Positions 18,096-26,422 of a stretch of 64,000 nucleotides of DNA are shown one piece after another. The notes below the pieces were generated by a model. That model did not search any database. It saw nothing but the letters and a program-made list of their open reading frames with translations, and was not told where the DNA came from. The DNA comes from Pedobacter chinensis (GTDB lineage Bacteria > Bacteroidota > Bacteroidia > Sphingobacteriales > Sphingobacteriaceae), in the NCBI RefSeq assembly GCF_003339865.1, contig NZ_QPKV01000008.1:62001-126000 (forward strand), read 5' to 3'. Each line of letters opens with the position of its first letter. The first letter of the stretch is position 1. Both the position numbers and the translations under genes were made by a program.

Positions 18096-19826
18096 ATGGT
18101 GTATAGTATCGATAAAAAAGCGCCTTTATTATTTATTTTAATATTGTTTTTCCTAAAATCTTATGGTCAAAACAGTGCAACATACTGCAACCCTATCGAT
18201 ATTGATTACACCTACATGATCTACAACTCAGATAAAAACATTTCTTATCGTTCTGGTGCCGACCCTGCTGTGGTTAAGTTTAGAAATGAATATTACATGT
18301 TTGTAACACGCTCTATGGGCTATTGGCATAGTAAGGATTTAACCAATTGGAGTTTTATTAAACCAGAAAAATGGTATTTTCAAGGCTCCAATGCACCTGC
18401 AGCACATAATTATAAAGATTCAGTTCTTTATGTTACAGGAGATCCATCGGGTTCTATGAGCATTTTATATACTGATAATCCGAAAAAGGGAGATTGGAAA
18501 GCAACGCCATCTATACTCAATAATCTACAAGATCCGGGTTTATTTATTGATGATGATGATAAAGCTTATATGTTTTGGGGCTCATCAAACGTGTTCCCAA
18601 TCAAGGGTATGGAGTTAAACAAAAATGAACGTTTTAATCCATCTTCAAAAATCATTGAGCTCTTTAATCTTAACCCCGAGAAAAACGGATGGGAAAGATT
18701 TGGCGAAAATCATTCTTCAACGTCACTTAAGGGTTATATAGAAGGGCCATGGCTTACTAAGCACAACAATAAATATTATATGCAATATGCGGCACCCGGA
18801 ACGGAGTTCAATGTTTATGGTGATGGCGTGTATGTTAGTGATCAACCGTTAGGTCCTTATATCTATGCACCCAATAATCCGATTTCATACAAGCCGGGTG
18901 GTTTTATGAATGGTGCTGGTCATGGCAGTACCGTTTTAGGTCCGGGCAATCAATATTGGCACTTTGCATCTATGGCATTATCAGTTAATGTGAATTGGGA
19001 GCGTAGAATTTGTGCTTACCCCACATTTTTTGATAAAGACGGATTAATGTATACCAATACTTCTTTTGGAGATTACCCACATTTCAGCCCGGTTCAAAGT
19101 GAGAAAAAAGGCGAATTTACCGGATGGATGCTCCTTTCTTATAAAAAAAATGTTAAAGCTTCATCTCAGACTGAAAATTATAGCATTAATAATGTTGTGG
19201 ATGAAAATGTAAAGTCATTTTGGGTTGCAGAAAAAAATGACAACAATCAGTGGATAGAAATTGATCTGGAAAAAATCAGTTCAATTTACGCCATTCAACT
19301 TAACTACCATGATTATAAGTCAAATTTATATGGCAAAGTAGATAATCTTTATCATCGTTATACCATTGAAGGTAGTTTAGATGGCAAATCATGGTTCACT
19401 ATGGTTGATCAATCACAAAGTTTCAGTGATACTCCAAACGCCTATAATGAACTTCAGTCGCCAGTCAAAGCTCGTTACGTAAAGTATAAAAATATACATG
19501 TACCTATGCCTAATCTTGCTATTTCCGACATTCGAATATTTGGTCTGGGAAATGGAAAACTACCTGCAACTCCTGAAAACTTCATTGTAACCAGAGAACA
19601 GGATAAGAGAAATGCCAACCTAAACTGGAAAAAAGTAAATGGCAGTCAGGGCTACAATATAAAATGGGGAATTGCTCCTGATAAATTATACAATTCTTGG
19701 ATGGTATATGATCAGAACTCATTAACGCTTAAAAGCTTAAATGTAGATCAAAAATATTTCTTCACAATAGAATCTTTTAATGAAAATGGAATTAGCGCTC
19801 CATCAAAAAAAACAAGCATTTTATAA
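18096..19826 (+). CDS. GH43-like glycosidase with F5/8 type C and fibronectin type III domains
   Basis: An exported enzyme of 576 residues (signal peptide about 1-25). The five-bladed propeller (about 30-340) has candidate GH43 triad residues D56 in SGADPAVV, D146 in LQDPGLF and E216 in YIEGPWL. A discoidin-type domain (about 345-480; ITEL-like strand WIEIDLEKISSIYAIQL, ending ISDIRIFG) and an FN3 domain (about 487-576) follow. GH43 members mostly act on arabinose, xylose or galactose linkages, so this enzyme may remove side residues or serve a heteroglycan; specificity is not predictable here. It starts 7 bases after the phosphoesterase. Confidence 0.85.
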   Translation: MVYSIDKKAPLLFILILFFLKSYGQNSATYCNPIDIDYTYMIYNSDKNISYRSGADPAVVKFRNEYYMFVTRSMGYWHSKDLTNWSFIKPEKWYFQGSNAPAAHNYKDSVLYVTGDPSGSMSILYTDNPKKGDWKATPSILNNLQDPGLFIDDDDKAYMFWGSSNVFPIKGMELNKNERFNPSSKIIELFNLNPEKNGWERFGENHSSTSLKGYIEGPWLTKHNNKYYMQYAAPGTEFNVYGDGVYVSDQPLGPYIYAPNNPISYKPGGFMNGAGHGSTVLGPGNQYWHFASMALSVNVNWERRICAYPTFFDKDGLMYTNTSFGDYPHFSPVQSEKKGEFTGWMLLSYKKNVKASSQTENYSINNVVDENVKSFWVAEKNDNNQWIEIDLEKISSIYAIQLNYHDYKSNLYGKVDNLYHRYTIEGSLDGKSWFTMVDQSQSFSDTPNAYNELQSPVKARYVKYKNIHVPMPNLAISDIRIFGLGNGKLPATPENFIVTREQDKRNANLNWKKVNGSQGYNIKWGIAPDKLYNSWMVYDQNSLTLKSLNVDQKYFFTIESFNENGISAPSKKTSIL

Positions 19827-19844
19827 AATTTTAAATACACTATA

Positions 19845-22139
19845 ATGAAAAAAATAATTTCCATCCTTTTGTTTGTAGCTCTGGCCAATTCCATTTTAGC
19901 ACAATCCCAAAAACCTGTTTCAGCCGAAGAGGTTAAGATGAATACATTCATCAATAACCTGATGGCTAAAATGACAATCGACGAAAAAATAGGTCAGTTG
20001 AATTTGCCCAGTTCTGGTGATATCACAACCGGACAAGCAAATAGCAGCGATATCGGTAAAAAAATCAAAGATGGTCAGGTTGGTGGTTTGTTCAACATTA
20101 AAGGTGTTGATAAAATCAGGGCGGTACAAAAAGTTGCGGTAGAAAATAGTAGAATGAAAATTCCTTTGCTGTTTGGCATGGATGTTATTCATGGTTACAA
20201 CACCGTTTTCCCTATCCCGTTAGGTATGAGTTGTACCTGGGATATGGATGCCGTTCAAAAATCGGCAAGGGTTGCTGCCATTGAAGCGAGTGCAAGTGGA
20301 ATTAACTGGACATTCTCGCCTATGGTTGATATTTCCCGTGATCCGCGTTGGGGAAGGATTTCTGAAGGAAGTGGAGAAGATGCTTATCTGGGTTCTAAAA
20401 TTGCCGCTGCAATGGTTAAAGGTTATCAGGGCAAATTACAGGCTAATAACGAAATTCTGGCCTGCGTAAAACATTATGCCTTATACGGAGCTGCTGAGGC
20501 TGGTAGAGATTATAATACCACAGATATGAGTAAAGTACGAATGTACAATGAGTATTTTCCACCATATAAAGCCGCTGTAGATGCAGGTGCGGCTAGTATT
20601 ATGGCCTCTTTTAATGAAGTTGACGGGATTCCGGCAACAGGAAGCAAATGGTTAATGACTGAAGTTTTACGTAACCAATGGGGCTTTAAAGGTTTCGTGG
20701 TAACTGACTATACCGGTATTCCGGAAATGATTGCGCATGGCATGGGTGATTTGCAAACTGTTTCTGCCTTAGCTTTAAATGCCGGTATTGATATGGATAT
20801 GGTTGGCGAAGGTTTTTTAGGCACATTGAAAAAATCTTTGGCAGAGAAAAAAGTTAGTGTTGACCAAATTAACAGGGCTTGCCGTTTAATTCTTCAGGCA
20901 AAATATAAATTAGGATTATTTACTGATCCATATAAATTTTGTGATGCACAAAGAGCTGAAAAAGAAGTTTTCAATGCAGAAAATCGTCAGGTTGCCCGTG
21001 AAATTTCAGCAGAAAGTTTCGTCTTGCTTAAAAATAACAATAACCTTCTTCCACTTAAAAAAACAGGAACAATTGGCTTAATTGGTCCATTGGCAGATAA
21101 CACGGCAAATATGTATGGTACTTGGAGTGTTGCAGCGTTATTTGATCAATCAGTAACGGTTTTACAGGGTTTAAAAAATGCTTTAGGCGCTGATGCTAAA
21201 ATTTTAACCGCTCGTGGCGCAAATTTCCTTGCCGATTCAACAATGGAACACCGCTATGTAAATGTTCATAACCCCACGTATAAACGCGATTCAAGATCTG
21301 AAGCCGATATGATTAAAGAGGCTTTAGAAGTAGCTAAAAAATCAGATGTGATTGTAGCTACAATTGGTGAAGGCTCTGAATTTACCGGAGAAGCAAGCAG
21401 TGTAACAGATATTCAAATTCCTGAAACGCAGAAAAACTTATTAAAAGCTTTGGCAAAAACAGGAAAACCAATTGTTTTGGTGTTATTTACTGGTCGTCCA
21501 TTGGCACTAAAATGGGAAGAAGAAAATATTCCAGCTATTTTGAATGTTTGGTTCCCGGGCAGCGAAGCAGGAAATTCTATTGCTGATGTTCTTTTTGGAA
21601 AAGTAAATCCATCAGGTAAATTAAGCACAACTTTTCCTCAAAATGTAGGTCAGGTGCCACTTTATTATGCACATAAAAACACTGGTCGCCCGTTAGCAGA
21701 GGGCAAATGGTTTGAGAAATTCCGTTCCAATTATTTAGATGTAAGTAACGATCCTTTATATCCTTTTGGATTTGGTTTAAGTTATACCACCTTCAGTTAT
21801 AGTGATGTTAAATTAAGTTCAAATACTTTAACCAAAGGCAAATCGATTACCGCTTCGGTTACGCTAAGCAATACCGGTAAATATGATGGAAAAGAAGTTG
21901 TACAACTTTATATCCGTGATTTGGTAGGTAGCATTACTCGTCCGGTTAAAGAATTAAAAGGTTTCCAAAAAGTGAGTTTGAAAGCTGGGGAAAGCAAAAC
22001 GATTAGTTTTAACCTTACTGAAGATGATCTTAAATTCTATAATTCTAATTTAAAATTTGTTGCAGAACCAGGCGATTTTAAAGTATTCATTGGCACAAAT
22101 TCCAGAGATGTAAAAGAAGCATCTTTTACATTAAAATAA
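19845..22139 (+). CDS. Glycoside hydrolase family 3 beta-glucosidase (BglX-like)
   Basis: A periplasmic exo-acting beta-glucosidase of 764 residues with signal peptide MKKIISILLFVALANSILAQ. Domain order is typical: TIM barrel (about 35-370, with KHYALYGAAEAGRDYNTTDM), alpha/beta sandwich (about 400-620, with EGSEFTGEASS) and C-terminal FN3-like domain (about 670-760, VVQLYIRDLVGSITRP). D288 in FVVTDYTG aligns with the catalytic nucleophile. GH3 enzymes in GH144 loci of other Bacteroidota act on sophoro-oligosaccharides, so release of glucose from beta-1,2-glucooligosaccharides is proposed. Confidence 0.94.
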   Translation: MKKIISILLFVALANSILAQSQKPVSAEEVKMNTFINNLMAKMTIDEKIGQLNLPSSGDITTGQANSSDIGKKIKDGQVGGLFNIKGVDKIRAVQKVAVENSRMKIPLLFGMDVIHGYNTVFPIPLGMSCTWDMDAVQKSARVAAIEASASGINWTFSPMVDISRDPRWGRISEGSGEDAYLGSKIAAAMVKGYQGKLQANNEILACVKHYALYGAAEAGRDYNTTDMSKVRMYNEYFPPYKAAVDAGAASIMASFNEVDGIPATGSKWLMTEVLRNQWGFKGFVVTDYTGIPEMIAHGMGDLQTVSALALNAGIDMDMVGEGFLGTLKKSLAEKKVSVDQINRACRLILQAKYKLGLFTDPYKFCDAQRAEKEVFNAENRQVAREISAESFVLLKNNNNLLPLKKTGTIGLIGPLADNTANMYGTWSVAALFDQSVTVLQGLKNALGADAKILTARGANFLADSTMEHRYVNVHNPTYKRDSRSEADMIKEALEVAKKSDVIVATIGEGSEFTGEASSVTDIQIPETQKNLLKALAKTGKPIVLVLFTGRPLALKWEEENIPAILNVWFPGSEAGNSIADVLFGKVNPSGKLSTTFPQNVGQVPLYYAHKNTGRPLAEGKWFEKFRSNYLDVSNDPLYPFGFGLSYTTFSYSDVKLSSNTLTKGKSITASVTLSNTGKYDGKEVVQLYIRDLVGSITRPVKELKGFQKVSLKAGESKTISFNLTEDDLKFYNSNLKFVAEPGDFKVFIGTNSRDVKEASFTLK

Positions 22140-22324
22140 TTACAACAGCTTTGATAACATTAATATAAAAACTATTTAAAAATGACTTGTCGGCTTTATA
22201 ATTCAGCGAAGACACATACCTCGGCTCGGGCATATCTAAGGCGTAAAGTCATGCTGGCCAAAACTAAGATTAAAACCAAAAATAATTGTTTAATTATCAA
22301 GCTAAAGGTTACAGATTTATTATA

Positions 22325-22370
22325 AACCCTGTGCCATTGTAAAATGGTCAGGGTTTTATATTTTTGTTTT
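22325..22370 (+). terminator. Hairpin with T-rich tail ending the GH3 transcript
   Basis: AAACCCTG-tg-CCATT pairs with AATGG-t-CAGGGTTT, followed by a T-rich run (TATATTTTTGTTTT). It sits about 190 bp after the GH3 stop and directly before the ATG of the next gene at 22371. It is a likely Rho-independent terminator of the PUL operon or an attenuator of the esterase gene. The preceding gap 22140-22324 holds nothing else recognisable. Confidence 0.7.
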
Positions 22371-23153
22371 ATGAAGAAAATTTTTCTAAGCATCTGCATT
22401 CTCTTTTCGATTATCACTTTAAACGCTCAGGATCTAAAAAAATATGATCGTGGAAATTTTATAAAAGGAAAAGATTCCATCTATTACAGAATTCTCTTTC
22501 CGGAGAATTTTAACCCCACACAAAAATATCCTATCCTATTTGTATTACATGGCCGCGGAGAAAGTGGAAAAGACAATGAGAAACAGTTAACACATGGTGC
22601 TAAACTGTTTTTAAAAGATGATATCAGAAAAAAATTCCCTGCAATTATTGTTTTTCCTCAATGTCCTGTAGAAAGTTATTGGGCAAACGTGAATATTACA
22701 AGCAATGATAAAGGCAAAAGAAATTTCAGCTTTGTTGAAGGTGGCAAACCAACTGCTGCTATGCATGCGTTGCAACGAATGGTTAAAGATTTTTTGAAAA
22801 AGCCATTTGTAAACAAAGAACAGGTTTATGTGGGTGGTTTATCCATGGGAGGAATGGGCACTTATGAGCTGTTAAGAAGACAACGTAAAACATTTGCTGC
22901 TGCCTTTGCAATCTGTGGCGGAGACAACACCAATAACATCAAAAAATATCAGCATATCCCCCTTTGGATTTTTCATGGTGGAAAAGATGACATTGTTGAT
23001 CCGGCTTTTTCAATGGCTATTGCCGAAAGATTAAAAACAGTAGGTAAAGAGGTAAAATTCACACTTTATCCAAACGCAAATCACAATAGCTGGGATTCAG
23101 CTTTCGCAGAACCAGAATTGCTGCCATGGTTGTTTAGTCATAAAAAGAATTGA
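22371..23153 (+). CDS. Exported alpha/beta-hydrolase (prolyl-oligopeptidase/feruloyl-esterase-like)
   Basis: A secreted hydrolase of 260 residues. The ATG at 22371 opens a signal peptide (1-20, ending ITLNAQ); an in-frame ATG 27 bases upstream lies inside the terminator hairpin and is unlikely. Catalytic triad candidates are S158 (GGLSMGG), D207 (GGKDDIVDP) and H238 (ANHNSWDS), with the oxyanion segment LHGRGESG. Proteins of this type remove acyl groups from glycans or cleave short esters. As the last gene of the PUL it may strip ester substituents such as succinate, which is inference. Confidence 0.85.
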   Translation: MKKIFLSICILFSIITLNAQDLKKYDRGNFIKGKDSIYYRILFPENFNPTQKYPILFVLHGRGESGKDNEKQLTHGAKLFLKDDIRKKFPAIIVFPQCPVESYWANVNITSNDKGKRNFSFVEGGKPTAAMHALQRMVKDFLKKPFVNKEQVYVGGLSMGGMGTYELLRRQRKTFAAAFAICGGDNTNNIKKYQHIPLWIFHGGKDDIVDPAFSMAIAERLKTVGKEVKFTLYPNANHNSWDSAFAEPELLPWLFSHKKN

Positions 23154-23341
23154 TTTTGCAGATCAGTATCGATCTGAAAATAGTCATTTACAATTAAGGA
23201 CATTAAGCCCCTCTGCTTAATGTTGTTAATTTCTCAATGGTGATAAAAGCATGAGATTTTTATTCTGAACATATCATTTATCTTCCTACACTCATACCCT
23301 ATCGTGTGACACATATATTCTTCAGGCTATGCTTGTTGCGC

Positions 23342-23367
23342 CGTCATTCCCACGCAGGTGGGAACCT
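23342..23367. repeat. Dispersed hairpin repeat (CGTCATTCCCACGCAGGTGGGAA type)
   Basis: TTCCCAC and GTGGGAA arms around a 4-base centre form a stem, preceded by CGTCA. The same element recurs at 47811-47834 and, decayed, at 4761-4785. It lies in the 385-bp gap after the esterase, which otherwise contains only the terminator at 23481-23523. Confidence 0.75.
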
Positions 23368-23480
23368 TGAAGCCTTTGCTATTTAAAAACACATTAAGAA
23401 AATCAAATCAAAATGGGCATGACATACAATGCTAATGATGTGTCCGCACGATGGGCTTTAGCAAAAATGATAGATTAATA

Positions 23481-23523
23481 TACAAAAAAGGCCTGAAGAA
23501 AAATCTTCAAGCCTTTTTTGTAT
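23481..23523 (-). terminator. Rho-independent terminator of yebC
   Basis: AAAAAAGGC-c-TGAAGA and TCTTCA-a-GCCTTTTTT form a strong symmetric stem with A- and T-tracts on both sides, 15 bases beyond the yebC stop. It can work in both directions and may also stop leftover transcription from the esterase. Confidence 0.9.
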
Positions 23524-23538
23524 AACCAGGTAATTTAA

Positions 23539-24267
23539 CTACTCGGCCATATTATGATAAACCGCTTGTACGTCGTCATCCTCCTCTAACTTGTCAATCA
23601 GCTTCAAAACATCAGCAGCCTGCTCTTCCGTAACTTCGTGATGAGATAGCGCAATACGTTCCAATTTTGAGCTTTTTAATTCGATGCCCTTTTCTTCCAA
23701 AGCCTTTTGTAATGATCCAAAATTCTCGAATGCACCTTGTGCAACCGCTACATCATTTCCCTCTTCATCAGCCTCTACATATAATTCCTCTAAACCAGCA
23801 TCAATTAATTCGAATTCTAATTCTTCTAAATCCAAATCTTCAGCAGGTACAAAACGGAAAACCGATTTGCGGTTGAAAACAAAATCCAATGACCCTGTTT
23901 TACCCAACGTGCCATTGGTTTTATTAAAATAACTGCGAACATTGGCAACCGTACGGTTTGTATTATCAGTTGCTGTTTCAATCAGTACAGCAACTCCATG
24001 AGGCGCATAACCTTCGTAAACAATTTCCTCATAGTTTGCCAACGATTTATCAGAAGCACGTTTAATGGCTGCCTCCACCCTATCTTTTGGCATGTTTACA
24101 GCTTTTGCATTTTGCATTGCTGTACGCAGACGGGAATTGGTTTCAGGATGTGGTCCTGATTCCTTAACCGCCATTACAATATCCTTACCAATACGTGTAA
24201 ATTGAACCGCCATTTTGGCCCAACGCTTAAATTTTCTTTCTTTTCTAAATTCGAATGCTCTTCCCAT
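23539..24267 (-). CDS. yebC: YebC/PmpR-family protein (transcriptional regulator / translation factor)
   Basis: A conserved cytosolic protein of 242 residues. The N-terminus MGRAFEFRKERKFKRWAKMA is typical of the Bacteroidota branch, and KDIVMAVKESGPHPETNSRL and KAVNMPKDRVEAAIKRA are family signatures. It has the three-domain layout and an acidic C-terminus (KLEEDDDVQAVYHNMAE). YebC proteins bind DNA in some species; recent work ties the family to relief of ribosome stalling at proline-rich sequences. It is transcribed alone and ends at a strong terminator. Confidence 0.95.
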   Translation of the reverse strand: MGRAFEFRKERKFKRWAKMAVQFTRIGKDIVMAVKESGPHPETNSRLRTAMQNAKAVNMPKDRVEAAIKRASDKSLANYEEIVYEGYAPHGVAVLIETATDNTNRTVANVRSYFNKTNGTLGKTGSLDFVFNRKSVFRFVPAEDLDLEELEFELIDAGLEELYVEADEEGNDVAVAQGAFENFGSLQKALEEKGIELKSSKLERIALSHHEVTEEQAADVLKLIDKLEEDDDVQAVYHNMAE

Positions 24268-24372
24268 TTTTTTAGTATCCAGGGTAGGTTAACTGTTAGT
24301 TTTAAATCGGTTAACTGATGTACAATGACGATTCAAACAATTAATCAATTAAAACAGTTAAACCATTACACC

Positions 24373-25317
24373 TTATTTTTTTAAATTATTTAACATATCT
24401 GTGGTCATTTTCGATAAATCGAACTCTGGTTTCCATCCCCAATCTTTTGCAGCAAAATTATCGTCAATAGAGCGTGGCCAGCTGTTTGCAATTTGCTGGC
24501 GAGGATCACTATCGGCGTAAGTTAAAGTAAAATCCGGAATATGTTTTCTGATTTCAGCCGCTAAAACCTCAGGTGTAAAACTTACCCCGGCAAAGTTATA
24601 ACTACTTCTAACAGAAATCTGATCGGCTGGTGCATCCATTAATTCAATTGTACCGCGAATAGCATCATCCATATACATCATTGGTAATTCCGTTTCGGCA
24701 CTTAAAAAGCTTTGATAACTCCCCTTTTTTAAGGCCTCATGAAAAATATGAATGGCATAATCTGTTGTTCCACCTCCGGGAGCTGCTTTCCAGCTGATTA
24801 AACCCGGATAACGGATACTGCGAACATCCAACCCATATTTTTGATTATAATATTCACACCAACGTTCTCCTGCCAGTTTGCTAATTCCATAAACAGTATT
24901 TGGATCCATTACGCAATATTGCGAAGTATTATCTTTAGGAGAATTCGGTCCAAAAACAGCTATAGAACTTGGCCAATAAACTTTAGCAACCTTGTATTCC
25001 AAAGCTAAATCCAATACGTTCAAAAGACCATTCATATTTAAATCCCATGCCAATTTAGGGTTTTGCTCTCCTGTTGCTGATAATAATGCAGCCAAAAGAT
25101 AAACCTGTGTTGGCTTATACTTTTTGAAAATGCCGTTAATCATCTCCTTATCCAGAACGTTTACAAACTCAAATGGCGCAGAATTTTTGATATCATAATC
25201 TGGTCGGCGAATATCACATGCAACTACATGATCATCACCATATATTTTACGTAACATGGTAACCAGTTCGGTACCAATTTGCCCATTAGAGCCTAAAACA
25301 ATAATTTTTTCCTGCAT
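24373..25317 (-). CDS. tdh: L-threonine 3-dehydrogenase, SDR type
   Basis: An NAD-dependent extended short-chain dehydrogenase of 314 residues that oxidises L-threonine to 2-amino-3-ketobutyrate. It has the Rossmann motif GSNGQIG (9-15), the acidic VACDIRRPDY segment that selects NAD, and the YGISK active-site Tyr-x3-Lys. This short-chain type replaces the zinc-dependent enzyme in many Bacteroidota. The next enzyme in the pathway, kbl, begins at 258 on the same strand but is not in the same operon. Alternative: a generic NAD epimerase, but the sequence fits threonine dehydrogenase well. Confidence 0.9.
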   Translation of the reverse strand: MQEKIIVLGSNGQIGTELVTMLRKIYGDDHVVACDIRRPDYDIKNSAPFEFVNVLDKEMINGIFKKYKPTQVYLLAALLSATGEQNPKLAWDLNMNGLLNVLDLALEYKVAKVYWPSSIAVFGPNSPKDNTSQYCVMDPNTVYGISKLAGERWCEYYNQKYGLDVRSIRYPGLISWKAAPGGGTTDYAIHIFHEALKKGSYQSFLSAETELPMMYMDDAIRGTIELMDAPADQISVRSSYNFAGVSFTPEVLAAEIRKHIPDFTLTYADSDPRQQIANSWPRSIDDNFAAKDWGWKPEFDLSKMTTDMLNNLKK

Positions 25318-25335
25318 AATTTTTTAGAGATTGAG

Positions 25336-25343
25336 CAAAGGTA
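25336..25343 (-). promoter_or_regulatory. Candidate -7 element for tdh
   Basis: On the minus strand this is TACCTTTG, matching TAnnTTTG, 18 bases before the tdh start codon. The short leader is plausible; no good -33 box was found. The rest of the 25318-25811 gap is AT-rich with no convincing gene or repeat. Confidence 0.4.
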
Positions 25344-25811
25344 AAAAAATGGGACAAAAGGCTATAAAATTTTTACACTAAGTACATAGCTGAAGATATT
25401 AATACCTGTAAAAAAGTAAATGCTTTAATTTAATGTTTATGCTGATTTATATTTTTACTAAAAGATATTTGATTAAAAACATTCTTGGGTGCATGTGGAA
25501 ATTATAATTACTTTAAAAGAAAGGCTTATTTTAAAATAATTTTTAACTGACGAAGAATAGGAACAAATTCTTAGGCAAGAAATACATTTATGTAGAGTTA
25601 ATGTATTATTTACACGAAGTAAATCACATATAAAAAATAAATTTAAACATGCATGAGGCATGAAAACAACAGCTATTTAGAATAATTCTACGCAGTAACA
25701 ATCGCATTGCAGATGAGATTTTTAAATGGGCAGAGTTGATTTTTCCGTTATATTTTTTCTAATATTACTAATTCAACGCATGATAATCAATATAAAAAAA
25801 TCATAAAAACG

Positions 25812-26396
25812 ATGCACAGAAGAGAAGCACTCAAAAACGTCGCATTTTTGCTGGGAGGAGCCATCTCAGCAAGTACAATGGGCGTTCTGTTTGAAAGTTT
25901 TACGCTCCCTGAAAATGAAAAAAACTTTGTATCATTCTCTATACAGGATGAAAAGATTTTTGCTGAATTTGCTAACATTATTGTTCCGACCACAAAATCA
26001 TCTCCAGGTGCTAAAGCTGCTGGTTTGGGAAAATTCATCCCGATGATGATGCAAGATTGTTATCCCGCAAAAATGCAAACCTCTTTTGCAAAAGGCTTTA
26101 AAGAACTTCAGGATAAATCAACCACCGATTTAGGTAAGAACTACATGAATTTGACTGTTGGCGAGCGCACCAAATTAATGGTCGATTTAAGATTAATGTC
26201 GATTGCTCAAAAAGAAACCAAATCAGAAGAAAATCAAGATCTGGTTTACTTTTTCATAACAGCCAGAGATTTAACTTTATTGGGCTATTATGCATCGGAA
26301 ATTGGTTGCACCCAGGCGCGTGAATATGTGGCCATCCCAGGCCGATATGATGGCGGAACAACCCTTAAGCCAGGGCAAAAATCCTGGGCAACCTAA
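25812..26396 (+). CDS. Gluconate 2-dehydrogenase subunit 3-like small subunit of a GMC dehydrogenase
   Basis: The small (gamma-type) subunit that accompanies membrane or periplasmic GMC dehydrogenases, 194 residues. The N-terminus MHRREALKNVAFLLGGAIS resembles a twin-arginine export signal, which would let the folded FAD subunit be carried out with it. The FANIIVPTTKSSPGAKAAGLG segment is typical of the family. It lies 26 bases before the GMC gene, so the pair forms one unit. It has no catalytic residues of its own in known complexes. Confidence 0.88.
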   Translation: MHRREALKNVAFLLGGAISASTMGVLFESFTLPENEKNFVSFSIQDEKIFAEFANIIVPTTKSSPGAKAAGLGKFIPMMMQDCYPAKMQTSFAKGFKELQDKSTTDLGKNYMNLTVGERTKLMVDLRLMSIAQKETKSEENQDLVYFFITARDLTLLGYYASEIGCTQAREYVAIPGRYDGGTTLKPGQKSWAT

Positions 26397-26422
26397 TCTA
26401 ACCATACAACGAACAAAACATC

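Noticed and set aside
23667..23932. Plus-strand Ser/Pro-rich frames opposite yebC
   Set aside because: They are antisense to a highly conserved gene and have low-complexity composition.
25473..25661. 62-codon minus-strand frame in the gap before the GMC locus
   Set aside because: Low-complexity composition and no recognisable domain; the region is AT-rich intergenic DNA.
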